Part shown: positions 1-8,473 of the stretch, in pieces
Position numbering within the stretch: the stretch's first letter is position 1
Layout of the letters: each line of letters starts with the position of its first letter
Source of the DNA: a virus
Reading direction: 5' to 3' (one strand)
IMG/VR virus record: IMGVR_UViG_3300044951_000866
Span: 1 to 45,560 of that record
DNA: 45,560 nt
Notes under the pieces: generated by a model
Told to the model about the DNA's origin: nothing
What the model saw: only the letters and a program-made list of their open reading frames with translations
Database searches by the model: none
Program-made: the position numbers and the translations under genes

Positions 1-233
1 GCAATAGTTTTATAAGCAATTGCAGTCTTACCGGATGATTCATCCCCAATGATTTCAGACCACTGATTCATAGGCCAGCCACCACCAAGCATTAAGTCAT
101 AGGCAAGGATGCCAGTTGTAATGCGGGGAAGTTCTTCTTTTACACGGTTACCTTGTACAACAATGTCTTCGCCGTACTTCTTGTTAATGGATGCAATAAT
201 AGACGCAAGCGTCTCATGCTCTTCGGTTTTCAA
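1..233 (-). CDS. recA: RecA-like recombinase, N-terminal part (cut by window edge)
   Basis: The frame read leftward from a TTG codon at 233 is open to the window edge and gives 77 residues. It contains the segment DLMLGGGWP and the Walker A motif GDESSGKT, which match the RecA core (GPESSGKTT in bacterial RecA). RecA polymerises on single-stranded DNA and drives strand exchange; in phages it supports recombination-dependent replication and repair. The TTG start is chosen because AGGAG lies six bases upstream and no in-frame ATG precedes the core fold. The gene ends the replication cluster, 13 bases after the zinc-ribbon gene. The C-terminal two thirds lie outside the window, so intactness cannot be judged. 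Confidence 0.9.
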   Translation of the reverse strand, partial: MKTEEHETLASIIASINKKYGEDIVVQGNRVKEELPRITTGILAYDLMLGGGWPMNQWSEIIGDESSGKTAIAYKTI

Positions 234-246
234 TTTGTTCTCCTCG

Positions 247-648
247 TTATGCTGACCAAGAAATTTGGTCTGCCTGTTCGTACATACCATTCCACCCACA
301 TGAAAAACATCGTGGTGCTGGGGCGTTACCATTAACTGTTGTACCACTTCTACCTGTTCTAGAGAAGACTAGCCCGCTTCCGCATGATGGGCAACTAGAG
401 TTACCATCACGTCTGTGGGCTTCTCCGCCTTTCCATAAACGGATTGCGTCACTCATGCCAATTTGATCTGTTGCAGATCGGCCTTCATCAAGCACTTGTT
501 GCTGGGCAACATCTTGACTATGCAAGGGGGTAACAGCCATGGTGTTTTGCCGTATACCAATTGGTGGTGTAGAAACTGGGGTGTTAAAAGTACGAGCAGG
601 GGCTGCTGGAGCGTTACCTGTAAGTTTACGTGACCACCAATCACTCAT
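247..648 (-). CDS. Zinc-ribbon protein of unknown function
   Basis: A 133-residue protein with a low-complexity Ala/Pro/Thr-rich N-terminal half and a C-terminal zinc ribbon formed by two CxxC pairs (C86/C89 in CPSCGSG and C114/C117 in CFSCGWN). Such ribbons bind zinc and often mediate nucleic-acid or protein contacts. The start is the ATG at 648, preceded by AGGAGG at six bases; it overlaps the stop of the upstream gene in ATGAGTGA, implying translational coupling. It lies between an acidic unknown protein and recA, so a replication or recombination accessory role is plausible but is inferred from position only. I do not recognise a named family. Confidence 0.8.
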   Translation of the reverse strand: MSDWWSRKLTGNAPAAPARTFNTPVSTPPIGIRQNTMAVTPLHSQDVAQQQVLDEGRSATDQIGMSDAIRLWKGGEAHRRDGNSSCPSCGSGLVFSRTGRSGTTVNGNAPAPRCFSCGWNGMYEQADQISWSA

Positions 649-1072
649 CGTCTTCCTCCTCATCATCTTCACTGTCGGTTCTAAACGACAATAAGTTTAG
701 TAATGCTTCTCTGTTTAATTCTGAAACTGGGGCATGCGTAGTTTCTGGAAGTTCAAGTAATTCATTGTCTACCAGGTGGGATATTAAAGACATGCCAAAG
801 GACATCAACACGTTTTGGGTGCTTTCTAATTCGTCGTCATCTAAATCATTGTGCACTTTAACAACTTCTAGCATCCAATCAGAGCATTGTTTTACATTGT
901 CAAAAATGCCTAAACCTGTAAGGATGACCCATTTACTAATAGTGTCTACTATTTCGCTTTCCTGCACTTCTGCAGAAGGAACAGCAAACCCTGCGTTTGA
1001 AGCAATCTTTTGTCCTTCCATAATAGATAGGGATAAATAAAAATTGCGTTTGTCTATTGGGCTCATTGCCAT
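641..1072 (-). CDS. Hypothetical protein with acidic C-terminal tail
   Basis: A 143-residue protein of unknown function. It is predicted to be mostly helical and ends in a strongly acidic tail (SEDDEEEDDE). Acidic C-termini of this kind are typical of phage single-stranded-DNA-binding proteins and DNA mimics, but there is no recognisable OB fold here, so this is only a suggestion. The start at 1072 follows the polymerase stop (TAG at 1077) by four bases and has GAAAGG eight bases upstream; a further in-frame ATG lies two codons in. It overlaps the following zinc-ribbon gene by eight bases, so the two are probably co-translated. Confidence 0.75.
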   Translation of the reverse strand: MAMSPIDKRNFYLSLSIMEGQKIASNAGFAVPSAEVQESEIVDTISKWVILTGLGIFDNVKQCSDWMLEVVKVHNDLDDDELESTQNVLMSFGMSLISHLVDNELLELPETTHAPVSELNREALLNLLSFRTDSEDDEEEDDE

Positions 1073-1076
1073 AGTG

Positions 1077-3152
1077 CTAACCTTTCGCCTCAGACCAACT
1101 ACCTGCTGAGTCACACGATACCTTTAATGGTATACCTTCGTAAACGACCCCATCACCCATTGATGACATAAGCAAGGGCATAAACTCATCTACGTCTGAA
1201 TCCTTTACGAGTACAACTAATTCGTCGTGTACTTGCACAAGCATTTTTGCCCCTTTTGGTGTTAGGTCATCATACACATCAATCATTGCTTTTTTGCAAA
1301 TGTCTGCTGCAGAACCTTGAACAACTGCATTTACCGCTTGTCGTTCTGCACGGGAACGTAAAGTGTTGTCTGATGCAGATAGGTCAGGCAAATGGCGTCT
1401 ACGGCCAGAAATTGTCTGCACATAACCCTTGCGCCTACCCTCTGCAATGACATCTTGCTTCCATTTTGTAATGCCAGAGAACTGTCTGTAATACTGATCA
1501 ATCACAAATCGGGCATGTTCTTCGTCAATACCAGTAGTCCTGGCTAGCTTCTGTGACCCCCCACCGTAGGCAGTCAGGAAGTTGACGCCTTTGCCAAGCT
1601 GCCTCTCTTCTGAGGTAACTTCCTCTATTGGCTTGCCTAGGACCAGCGCCGCAGCACCCGAGTGGATGTCCGATCCCGTCAAGAAGAATTCGCTCATTTT
1701 GGGATCATGAGAAAACATGCACATAACACGAAGCTCAATTTGGTCGTAGTCAGCAACAAGTAGTTGGTAACCCTCGGGGGCAACAAACAGGCTTCGTACG
1801 CTGCTCTCTCGTGGAATGTTTTGAAGATTAGGGTTGCTTGAAGACAATCTTCCAGTTGCGGTTCTGTGCAAGTGAAAAGAGGGGTGAAGCCCACCGTGAT
1901 GAAGTTTGGGGAGCAACCCGTCAACGTAAGTTGACACGAGCTTTTTAGTTTCAGACCACTCAATCATCATTGGAACGATTGGATGTTTGCTTTCAAGATT
2001 GTGAAGACTTTCTTCATCTACTGAAGCAGTACCCTTGGGGGTTGTCTTGGTTGGCTTTAGACCCAACCCACCCTCACGCTTCTTGTTAAATAATAATTGT
2101 TGTTTGTGTTTAACGCTATCCGGGTTGAAACCAGGAGGGGCGTAGTCCATCATGCCAAGCAGAAGCTCACTAAGGCGTATTTCTAGTTGCTTTCCAAGAG
2201 CAACCATTGCTCTGTGATTAACAGGAATCCCAGTGTCTTCCATCTCCATTAGTACATGAAGCACTCGCATATCTTGCCTTAGGCAGGAGAGTAGCTCAGG
2301 TACAGAAGAGATCTTGCGCCATAGTGTCTTGTAAAGCAACCATGTCCAACGAACATCTAGGTGCACATACTTTGTGGCTTTTGAAAATGGCACATCCATA
2401 ATGATTGCGCCAAGCTTCCCATCTGCATGATAAGCGTTGTGCCCCTCAAAGTTATGAGAGATGATATGGGTCAAGCTGTACTCAGAAAGGTTCTCATTGA
2501 CTATGTGCTGCATAATCATTGTGTCTAAGAAAGGCTCTGCGGGCAATTTACCGTCAAAGTATTTTCTGACAGACCGTGCGTCAAACTTTACGTTGTGGCC
2601 AATCTTAACAATGTCGCTAAAGAACAAAGGTTTAAGGACGTCAAAAACCTCTGCGCAAGTTAGCTGACTTGGTGGGTCGCTGAATACTGCAGGTTTAAAG
2701 TACCTTGACTTAGCCATGGACTCTTTTCCACTGGCCGTAAATTTCCTGTAGCCCTCCGGTGGGATAGTTGTACCATCACCACGTTCTTCGGGAATGATGA
2801 TTTCACCATTTGGGTGCCCCATAGGGATAGCCCAAGATTTACCCTCTGTAGCAATACCCAACCAAAACACGCTATTGCGCATAGGGTCAAGAGCAAGGGT
2901 GTTTCTCCACCGACCACAAACAATGTCCCTTGATCTAGCAAGGATGTCATCATTCTTTGTAGTAAGGGTGGCAACATGGCTTTGCCATTCTTTTTCAATA
3001 TGTTTTAAAACGTCAGGATGCCTGTCTACGGCACCAAAGGTCTCAACGTCAAAAGCAAAAGCACCTACTCTTGTCACTTCTGCAACAATGTCGTGTAGTT
3101 CTTCTATCGTAGAGACAACGTAGGGGGCCGTTAAGCCCCCTACGTTAGACAA
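1077..3152 (-). CDS. polA: Family A DNA polymerase with 3'-5' exonuclease domain
   Basis: This is the replicative polymerase of the module, about 691 residues, with no 5'-3' exonuclease domain. The proofreading exonuclease is present: Exo I DVET near residue 36, Exo II GHNVKFD near 186, Exo III YVHLD near 263. Polymerase motifs follow in order: TATGRLSS, motif A DYDQIELR near 470, the O-helix RxxxKxxxFxxxYG near 518-530, and motif C VHDE near 643. The O-helix carries Phe, the type that discriminates against dideoxynucleotides. The start is the TTG at 3152 because GGAG lies exactly six bases upstream; an earlier in-frame TTG at 3164 has no such site. A 12-bp perfect hairpin begins six bases after this start codon. 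Confidence 0.95.
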   Translation of the reverse strand: MSNVGGLTAPYVVSTIEELHDIVAEVTRVGAFAFDVETFGAVDRHPDVLKHIEKEWQSHVATLTTKNDDILARSRDIVCGRWRNTLALDPMRNSVFWLGIATEGKSWAIPMGHPNGEIIIPEERGDGTTIPPEGYRKFTASGKESMAKSRYFKPAVFSDPPSQLTCAEVFDVLKPLFFSDIVKIGHNVKFDARSVRKYFDGKLPAEPFLDTMIMQHIVNENLSEYSLTHIISHNFEGHNAYHADGKLGAIIMDVPFSKATKYVHLDVRWTWLLYKTLWRKISSVPELLSCLRQDMRVLHVLMEMEDTGIPVNHRAMVALGKQLEIRLSELLLGMMDYAPPGFNPDSVKHKQQLLFNKKREGGLGLKPTKTTPKGTASVDEESLHNLESKHPIVPMMIEWSETKKLVSTYVDGLLPKLHHGGLHPSFHLHRTATGRLSSSNPNLQNIPRESSVRSLFVAPEGYQLLVADYDQIELRVMCMFSHDPKMSEFFLTGSDIHSGAAALVLGKPIEEVTSEERQLGKGVNFLTAYGGGSQKLARTTGIDEEHARFVIDQYYRQFSGITKWKQDVIAEGRRKGYVQTISGRRRHLPDLSASDNTLRSRAERQAVNAVVQGSAADICKKAMIDVYDDLTPKGAKMLVQVHDELVVLVKDSDVDEFMPLLMSSMGDGVVYEGIPLKVSCDSAGSWSEAKG
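3117..3146. repeat. Perfect 12-bp inverted repeat at the 5' end of the polymerase gene
   Basis: The arms AACGTAGGGGGC (3117-3128) and GCCCCCTACGTT (3135-3146) are perfectly complementary around a six-base loop. In the leftward transcript the stem starts six bases after the TTG start codon of the polymerase, within its first codons. No U-run follows, so it does not look like an intrinsic terminator. A stem this stable inside the ribosome footprint could throttle polymerase translation or act as an RNA processing site between the ssDNA-binding-like gene and the polymerase gene. Confidence 0.85.
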
Positions 3153-3166
3153 GTTTGTCTCCAACT

Positions 3167-3874
3167 TCAGCTATCCAGGTCGTCAAGAACGATCTGCTGA
3201 AGATCCTTGCGTGAAGGAATCTGAATAATCTCAGGACCGTAAGCTTTTGACTTAAGAAGCTTAAAGGTCTCTGTTGTTAACTGGTCAATGTTCCATTCCT
3301 CAAGGTCACGCTCTTTAACCAACTGATGATTGGTGGCTGAGGTGGCACCCTTGCCTGAACGGCTAACTGCCCAAAAATGCTTGGACAATGGGCCTTGGCG
3401 TGGGTCGTTATGGAAATTCTTAAGTTGGTCAATAACTCGTGGGCCAACTTCGTAGGACTTCAAAGTGGGTTCACCATCTGAGGTCATTTGAATTACGTTG
3501 AACGCAAAGCGAGTTGAGGGGCGCATACCAGCGTCACAAAGTGGGCACCCTTTGGGGTCCGACTCGGCAATACAAGTAAATGACTTCTGCCCCGAACGCT
3601 CTACCCAGTGTTGGCGGTAAGAAGCGTAAGGCTCGTCTTCAACAAATTTAATAATTGTTGGTTCTTCGGTAACTCGTAGGCGCTGGGCAAAAGGAGAATC
3701 GGCGTGCTTGACTGTTTCAGCAGCACCCCAACCACGGCGGATTGAACTAGCCGCAGGGGCTTCGTCCGCTTCGGGCTCTTCTTCCTTGTCCTCTACTACT
3801 AACTTGAGGTTAGAAGTAGCACGCACTGGTGCTTCTTCCATGGTCTCTTCGTCATCATCATCATATCTGCTCAT
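3167..3874 (-). CDS. Probable single-stranded DNA-binding protein
   Basis: A 235-residue protein with a highly acidic N-terminal 40 residues, then a domain containing YRQHW and a C-x8-C-x2-C cluster (C101, C110, C113), with the His of YRQHW as a possible fourth zinc ligand. This arrangement and the position next to the polymerase resemble T4 gp32-type zinc-containing ssDNA-binding proteins. The acidic tail is N-terminal rather than C-terminal, although the C-terminus also ends DDLDS. Two ATG codons occur in tandem; the second (3874) is better spaced, with AGGA seven bases upstream. Its stop is followed by the polymerase start region. Function is inferred from motif and context, not certain. 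Confidence 0.65.
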   Translation of the reverse strand: MSRYDDDDEETMEEAPVRATSNLKLVVEDKEEEPEADEAPAASSIRRGWGAAETVKHADSPFAQRLRVTEEPTIIKFVEDEPYASYRQHWVERSGQKSFTCIAESDPKGCPLCDAGMRPSTRFAFNVIQMTSDGEPTLKSYEVGPRVIDQLKNFHNDPRQGPLSKHFWAVSRSGKGATSATNHQLVKERDLEEWNIDQLTTETFKLLKSKAYGPEIIQIPSRKDLQQIVLDDLDS

Positions 3875-3883
3875 CATTTTTCC

Positions 3884-4327
3884 TTAATCGTTGGGCCATT
3901 CGTTTTTGATGTGTTGTCTGAAGCCGTCCCAGTTGGCCTTAGCTGGGTTGTCTATCTCATACCGCGACAACGCGGTAATTAGAAACTCTACCTGATTCAA
4001 AGAGTAAAGCCTACGTCCTTTTTGAACTTTTCCAGGAATTTGTGTTCCCTTGGGAGAAGTTGTCCGGTATTTAGCTTTTGGTAACCACCCGTTAAGCTCC
4101 CACTTCCGGATTGTAACCGGTCTCCTATTAAGGGCTTTTGCTAAATCCCCTACTAAAAAGAAGTGCTGCTCAACACCGTTAATTACAAAAATGGTTGGCT
4201 TTGCCCCATTTAGCCGGTCTTCGGCAATGGGTTTAAATTTCTTTGTTGTTTCTTGTCTGTTTTTAGGCGGCGTCTTTCCCGGATAATCCGGAAGGGAGTT
4301 AAAAAGATCAAGAGGGTCTTTTGACAT
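3884..4327 (-). CDS. MerR/excisionase-type helix-turn-helix DNA-binding protein
   Basis: A 147-residue protein. Residues 55-115 form a winged-helix unit of the MerR/HTH_17 type: FLVGDLAKALNRRPVTIRKW, then GWLPKA and a GRRLYSLNQVEFLI wing. Such proteins bind DNA as regulators or, in phages, as accessory replication or recombination factors. The N-terminal 45 residues are basic and proline-rich and probably disordered. Its ATG overlaps the stop of the preceding gene by one base (TAATG), so it is co-expressed with replication genes. A regulator of the replication operon is the simplest reading. No second domain such as a drug-binding or integrase domain is seen. Confidence 0.75.
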   Translation of the reverse strand: MSKDPLDLFNSLPDYPGKTPPKNRQETTKKFKPIAEDRLNGAKPTIFVINGVEQHFFLVGDLAKALNRRPVTIRKWELNGWLPKAKYRTTSPKGTQIPGKVQKGRRLYSLNQVEFLITALSRYEIDNPAKANWDGFRQHIKNEWPND

Positions 4328-4782
4328 TATTCGTCGTCGTAGCTTTTTTGATCAACTAATTTAAAAGCCCAAGTTTCACGTTCTGTGTAAAACCTTGCAA
4401 CTGTGTCTTGATGCTCGGGGTGTTCCCATGAGTACCGCAAGATTAAGTCTTCATTGGTTGTTTCAACAATTTCTTTTACGGCATCCCAAATTCCAGTTTG
4501 TTTTGCCCAATCAATTGCTGAAGCTAGGTCAAAGGCTTTACCAACACGACGCTCATGCTTTAATTGCATATTGCCGGCGGCCATCCATTTGTGTCCCTTG
4601 TCGTCTGGGGTACCGTACTGGGAAACCTGGCGAACAAGTTCTTTCTTTAGTTCATCGGCACGCTTGGCAGTGCTTTCGGCAAATTCTTTTGCCTTTTTGT
4701 ACTCCTCAGCAATCCGCCCAAGAAGCTCTTTTGTAGGAATGTTGGCATCTTCTCTATCTGGAAGTTTTGGTTTGTTGGTCAT
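4327..4782 (-). CDS. Hypothetical replication-module protein
   Basis: A 151-residue protein I do not recognise. The first 60 residues (ELLGRIAEEYKKAKEFAEST and following) have heptad character and should form a coiled coil. The C-terminal part is mixed, with conserved-looking aromatic residues (ERETWAF). AAAGG precedes the ATG at 4782 by about seven bases, and the gene begins two bases before the helicase stop. It lies between an SNF2-type helicase and an HTH protein, so an accessory role in replication or repair is plausible from context only. Confidence 0.7.
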   Translation of the reverse strand: MTNKPKLPDREDANIPTKELLGRIAEEYKKAKEFAESTAKRADELKKELVRQVSQYGTPDDKGHKWMAAGNMQLKHERRVGKAFDLASAIDWAKQTGIWDAVKEIVETTNEDLILRYSWEHPEHQDTVARFYTERETWAFKLVDQKSYDDE

Positions 4783-4783
4783 T

Positions 4784-6331
4784 TTAAACCTTTGAGTCTC
4801 GTAGGAATGTTGTTAGGCTACCTAATGTAATGTCAAAACCACCACGTACGTCGTGATGTTTTCCATCAATAAACGCTTCACTAATAGAACGTTTCTGTTG
4901 GAGCATTTCGTATTGTCGTTCCTCAATTGAACCTTGCATGACAAATGTAGCAATGGTTACGTGATCAAAAGTGGATGACAAACGAATAATTCGAGCTTCT
5001 CTTTGTTCAAGCTTTCCGCTGCTCCAAGGAAGGTCATAGGAAATAAGGTAGTTGGCCATTGGAAGGTCAACGCCGTATCCACCAGCATCTGAAGATAGGA
5101 AAAGGCGTGTGTTGGGGTCATTAGAGAATAACTGCTTAGCTTCGTCTTTTTCTTCGGCGTTCATACCACCCATGAATAAGACTGAGTTTGTTATCTTAGA
5201 AGTGGCTTTTTGGATGTAACGAAGGTTGTCTTTAAAGAAAGAAAATAAAACAACTTTGTTAATTGGATCTTCAGCCAGAACTTCTTCAATGTAATCTAAA
5301 ACAGCAGACAATTTTGGAGTTTCAGATACTCCGGTTAACATGCCTTTACTATCTAGGAGGTCGGCATATGCGCTGCCTTGATCTGGCTTTGATGGGTCTC
5401 TGTATAGCAAAGCAGAATGTTTTACTAATTCTGGGTTGTCACAAAGCATTCTTAATGTTGTCAACCTAGACATAATTTGGCCTTGCGCAGCATTTGACTC
5501 TGGGTCGTTGTAATGGTTCCATAAGCTAAATGAACCACCATGACTACTCATGGCCTGTTGTAGCTGATGCAATAAGTCAGCAGAAATAGCTTTGTATAAA
5601 ATTGCACCTTTTGCATCAAAGGGAACTGGAATGGTTTGATGAACAATCTTTGGAAGTTGATCTGCAATGTCTTCTCGTGTCTTGCGGATTAGGCATTCAG
5701 ATAACGAAGCGTGCATGCTGTCCAAATTCCTGTACCTAGTAGGTCTACCAAAGTGGTCCCTAACAATAAAGGTACGGTCAAACAAATCAAACTTACCCAG
5801 GATGCTTGGGTCAACAAATTCCATAATTGAAAACAATTCTTCTGGCCGGTTTTCAATTGGCTGCCCTGTAAGAGCAAACCGGTAGTTAACTTTTTTGCCA
5901 ATGCGTTTAATTAACTTAGATCTTTTGCTTACCCTTGATTTAATGATGGTTGCTTCGTCAACAACAACTGCTTGAACATTTAGCCGGTTTAAATGTTCAA
6001 CATCTTTTGTAAGGCTTTCTGGATTGGCAACAATGTATCTTGCTGATATTGCTACTCTCCACAGTTTTTCACGGGCTTTTGGTGTGCCGTCAATGACTAT
6101 TACGCGAGAATCAGTAAATCTTTCTATTTCCCGTTTCCATTGGTATTTTAATGAAGCTGGGACAATAATTAAGCACTTGTCAATCTCATTGAGAACAAAC
6201 AACTCTTCAACGGCTGCAATAGTAGTTACGGTTTTGCCAGCACCCATTACAAGGCCTAAAAGCATTTGCCCACGGTCAACCATTTTGGTTACCGACTCTT
6301 CTTGATATGGGTAAAGCTTTCCTTTAAACAT
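4784..6331 (-). CDS. SNF2-type DEAD/H helicase
   Basis: A 515-residue superfamily 2 helicase/translocase. Seen in order: the Q-motif-like YPYQEESV, Walker A MGAGKT (29-34), motif Ia VPASL, motif II DEAT (125-128), motif III LTGQPIEN, then the C-terminal RecA lobe with SSDAGGYGVDLPMANYLISY (motif V) and REARIIRLSS (motif VI). The SNF2-like insertion LFSIMEFVDP after motif III supports the SNF2 rather than the UvsW or RecQ family. Phage SNF2 proteins are thought to remodel DNA-protein complexes or recombination intermediates. The ATG at 6331 overlaps the primase stop (TAATG). The motif VI arginines are present, so it should be active. Confidence 0.92.
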   Translation of the reverse strand: MFKGKLYPYQEESVTKMVDRGQMLLGLVMGAGKTVTTIAAVEELFVLNEIDKCLIIVPASLKYQWKREIERFTDSRVIVIDGTPKAREKLWRVAISARYIVANPESLTKDVEHLNRLNVQAVVVDEATIIKSRVSKRSKLIKRIGKKVNYRFALTGQPIENRPEELFSIMEFVDPSILGKFDLFDRTFIVRDHFGRPTRYRNLDSMHASLSECLIRKTREDIADQLPKIVHQTIPVPFDAKGAILYKAISADLLHQLQQAMSSHGGSFSLWNHYNDPESNAAQGQIMSRLTTLRMLCDNPELVKHSALLYRDPSKPDQGSAYADLLDSKGMLTGVSETPKLSAVLDYIEEVLAEDPINKVVLFSFFKDNLRYIQKATSKITNSVLFMGGMNAEEKDEAKQLFSNDPNTRLFLSSDAGGYGVDLPMANYLISYDLPWSSGKLEQREARIIRLSSTFDHVTIATFVMQGSIEERQYEMLQQKRSISEAFIDGKHHDVRGGFDITLGSLTTFLRDSKV

Positions 6332-7251
6332 TACCGAATCCAGGGAGGAACAACGGTAGCAGTTAGTAGTCCGGTTTCTATTTCGTCGTCTGTCATGTCG
6401 CCAATATCTTTAGCACTAGTAGTGGAGTAGTTCCACCACTTTATACCCTTACGGGGAGTCCCGAGGTTCTTGTACAGGCGTTTGCTGGATTCAATCCCAG
6501 CCTCGTCATTGTCCATGGCTATAACAATCGTGTCTGACATGTGCAAAAGCAGGTCCATTTGGCTTTTTGAAACTTGAGCGCCAAAAGATGCAACAGCTTG
6601 GGGTTTAGAAAACACCATGGCAAAACGAATTACGTCTAATGGAGATTCAACAAGGACCGAAGTCTTGCTCCTAAAACGTTCTACACCAAATAAGGTCTTG
6701 GACTTTTCAATGCCAACAGGAAAGTTACGTACCCAACCCGGTCGTTTTTCTTGCCACCCCATGAGGCTACCCATGCTTGAGATTATAGGAATGCACCATG
6801 ACTTGTTGATTGGGTTCCACCTAACGCCGTAACGGTAGATGATGTCGGGATCAAGGTGTTTTGAAAAGCAATGCTTATCGGAGACTCTTTCAAACTTAAA
6901 AAAAGCTTCAGTATCTAGCTTCTGTGGGACTTGGTAAGTAGACGCGTCGGAGCTAGTAAGCCGCTGCATGCCAGCGTTAATTAAAAACTGTTGAGCTGAT
7001 ATGCCTGCTTCTCCCGATAATTCGGAAAGGAGCATAGAAAGAGTGCCACGTGCTCCACATGAAAAGCAAAGCCAAAGTCCGGTAGATGCGTTCATGCTCC
7101 AAGAAGGGGAGTTGTCTGCGTGGCCAGTAACCCTTTCGTGGACTGGGCACCTACCTGTTATTTCCCGATCACTAACACGGAGTACTTCTACCCCTGAGAC
7201 TTTTAGAATGTCACTAAGATCAGTCAAATGAGGGGTCAGTTGCTTCTGCAT
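6331..7251 (-). CDS. DnaG-type primase (zinc finger plus TOPRIM)
   Basis: A 306-residue primase that makes RNA primers for lagging-strand synthesis. The N-terminal CHC2-like zinc finger is C35/H38 (CPVH) with C62/C65 (CFSC). The TOPRIM core has the catalytic Glu E202 (VLVESPLD) and the DxD pair D247/D249 (AMDNDEAG). It lacks the long C-terminal helicase-binding region of bacterial DnaG. It overlaps the end of the helicase gene by about 32 bases. AGGAGG lies nine bases before the ATG at 7251 and six before an adjacent GTG at 7254; either could be the start. A TTG further upstream overlaps the Shine-Dalgarno site itself and is unlikely. Confidence 0.92.
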   Translation of the reverse strand: MQKQLTPHLTDLSDILKVSGVEVLRVSDREITGRCPVHERVTGHADNSPSWSMNASTGLWLCFSCGARGTLSMLLSELSGEAGISAQQFLINAGMQRLTSSDASTYQVPQKLDTEAFFKFERVSDKHCFSKHLDPDIIYRYGVRWNPINKSWCIPIISSMGSLMGWQEKRPGWVRNFPVGIEKSKTLFGVERFRSKTSVLVESPLDVIRFAMVFSKPQAVASFGAQVSKSQMDLLLHMSDTIVIAMDNDEAGIESSKRLYKNLGTPRKGIKWWNYSTTSAKDIGDMTDDEIETGLLTATVVPPWIR

Positions 7252-8473
7252 CACCCATAACCTCCTCAAACTCCATGGTTGTCCAATCCCATTTAACGTG
7301 TACTTCTCCAGTAGGGGCTGTACGAGCTAAGACAACTCTAATAATTGCTTGGTCATCAATGTCTGGGTTGCGCTCTACACCAAGAATCAAGTCGGCATCT
7401 TGAGCAAATGAAGAGGTGTATCCAATTGCGTCAGCAGTAACTGCACGAGTCTTGCGGTTCTGTAGCTTCCAAGACAAAACCTGAGTTGTAGCAACAACAG
7501 GAATGTCAAAACGCTGGGCCATACGCTTTAGTGCACGCGTAATATTAGTCAACGCTTGGGGGCTACCTTTTGCTTCACCCTCTTCATCATCCATCAAATA
7601 CACACCGTCAACAAATAGCACGTCTGGGGAATACTCCTGCACCTTGCTTGCTAATGCACTGACTGTAGTCAACGACGCGGTGTCTTCACTGAATACAAAA
7701 GGCTGCATGTGTTTGCGGATAGATAAAGCTTTGTGAATCTTGGTCATGTCCTTTGTATTTAGATCTCCTGACAAAATCCTGTCATACGGAACTTTGGCAA
7801 TCAAAGAGTCATAGCGAGCTTCTTGCTCTTCAATGCTCATTTCAAAAGAAACAAACAACGGGCGTTTACCATGAACGTGCGCTGAGTTGGCGAGGATCAA
7901 AGCAAATAGAGATTTACCACGTTTTGGTTCTCCAGCAAACACAATGAATTGTTGTGGGCGCAGTCCGTGAGTGATTTTGTCAAGACCATAGAACCCAGTA
8001 GGAATACCACGTAAAGCGTTTGGTTGTAAACGCATCTCTTCGTAGCGGTTAATACGGTTTTCCCAGTTTTGAATAATGTCAACATCACGTAGGCGTGCCG
8101 CTTCCACTGAAGCTTTTTGAATGCCTGAAGTAAGGGATGCTAAAGCAGCGTTTACATCGTCAGCGTTTAAGGCGTTGATTGCTGGTTGTAGTGCATCCAA
8201 CAAACAGCGTTTTCTATACGCCTCAAAGATTTCATCAAGCAGCCTCGAAAATGGCTCATCTTTTACGTCTTGGAGTGTTACCCCACCGTACTCTCGTAGT
8301 AGTACGCGTTCCGTAGGTACGGAACCGTGTGTTTGTTGGAACTCTAAAATCCAACGCCAAATGTCTGACCACTCACCCGTTAAGTGATCTGGCTTAAGTC
8401 CAGCCTTGACTGGAGCAGAGGCATCTTTTTCGTGAATTACTTTTGAGATTAGATAGAGCTCGCTGGATGCCAT
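7220..8473 (-). CDS. dnaB: DnaB-like replicative helicase
   Basis: A 417-residue hexameric helicase expected to unwind DNA at the fork. The N-terminal 130 residues are helical, as in the DnaB primase-interaction domain. The RecA-type core has GIPTGFYGLD, Walker A GEPKRGKS (181-188), SFEMS, Walker B VLFVDGVYL and the sensor-like ATTQ. The start at 8473 is supported by GGGGAAG upstream and a one-base overlap with the preceding stop (TAATG). The loader-like ATPase lies one gene upstream and the primase directly downstream, so helicase, loader and primase form one set. Confidence 0.93.
   Translation of the reverse strand: MASSELYLISKVIHEKDASAPVKAGLKPDHLTGEWSDIWRWILEFQQTHGSVPTERVLLREYGGVTLQDVKDEPFSRLLDEIFEAYRKRCLLDALQPAINALNADDVNAALASLTSGIQKASVEAARLRDVDIIQNWENRINRYEEMRLQPNALRGIPTGFYGLDKITHGLRPQQFIVFAGEPKRGKSLFALILANSAHVHGKRPLFVSFEMSIEEQEARYDSLIAKVPYDRILSGDLNTKDMTKIHKALSIRKHMQPFVFSEDTASLTTVSALASKVQEYSPDVLFVDGVYLMDDEEGEAKGSPQALTNITRALKRMAQRFDIPVVATTQVLSWKLQNRKTRAVTADAIGYTSSFAQDADLILGVERNPDIDDQAIIRVVLARTAPTGEVHVKWDWTTMEFEEVMGDAEATDPSFD

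Noticed and set aside
630-1040. Serine-rich plus-strand frame opposite the acidic-tail gene
   Set aside because: The Ser run is the complement of the Glu/Asp codons of the real gene; no initiation signals.
3117-3146. Hairpin as an intrinsic terminator between the ssDNA-binding-like gene and the polymerase
   Set aside because: No U-run follows the stem in either direction, and the stem lies inside the polymerase reading frame.
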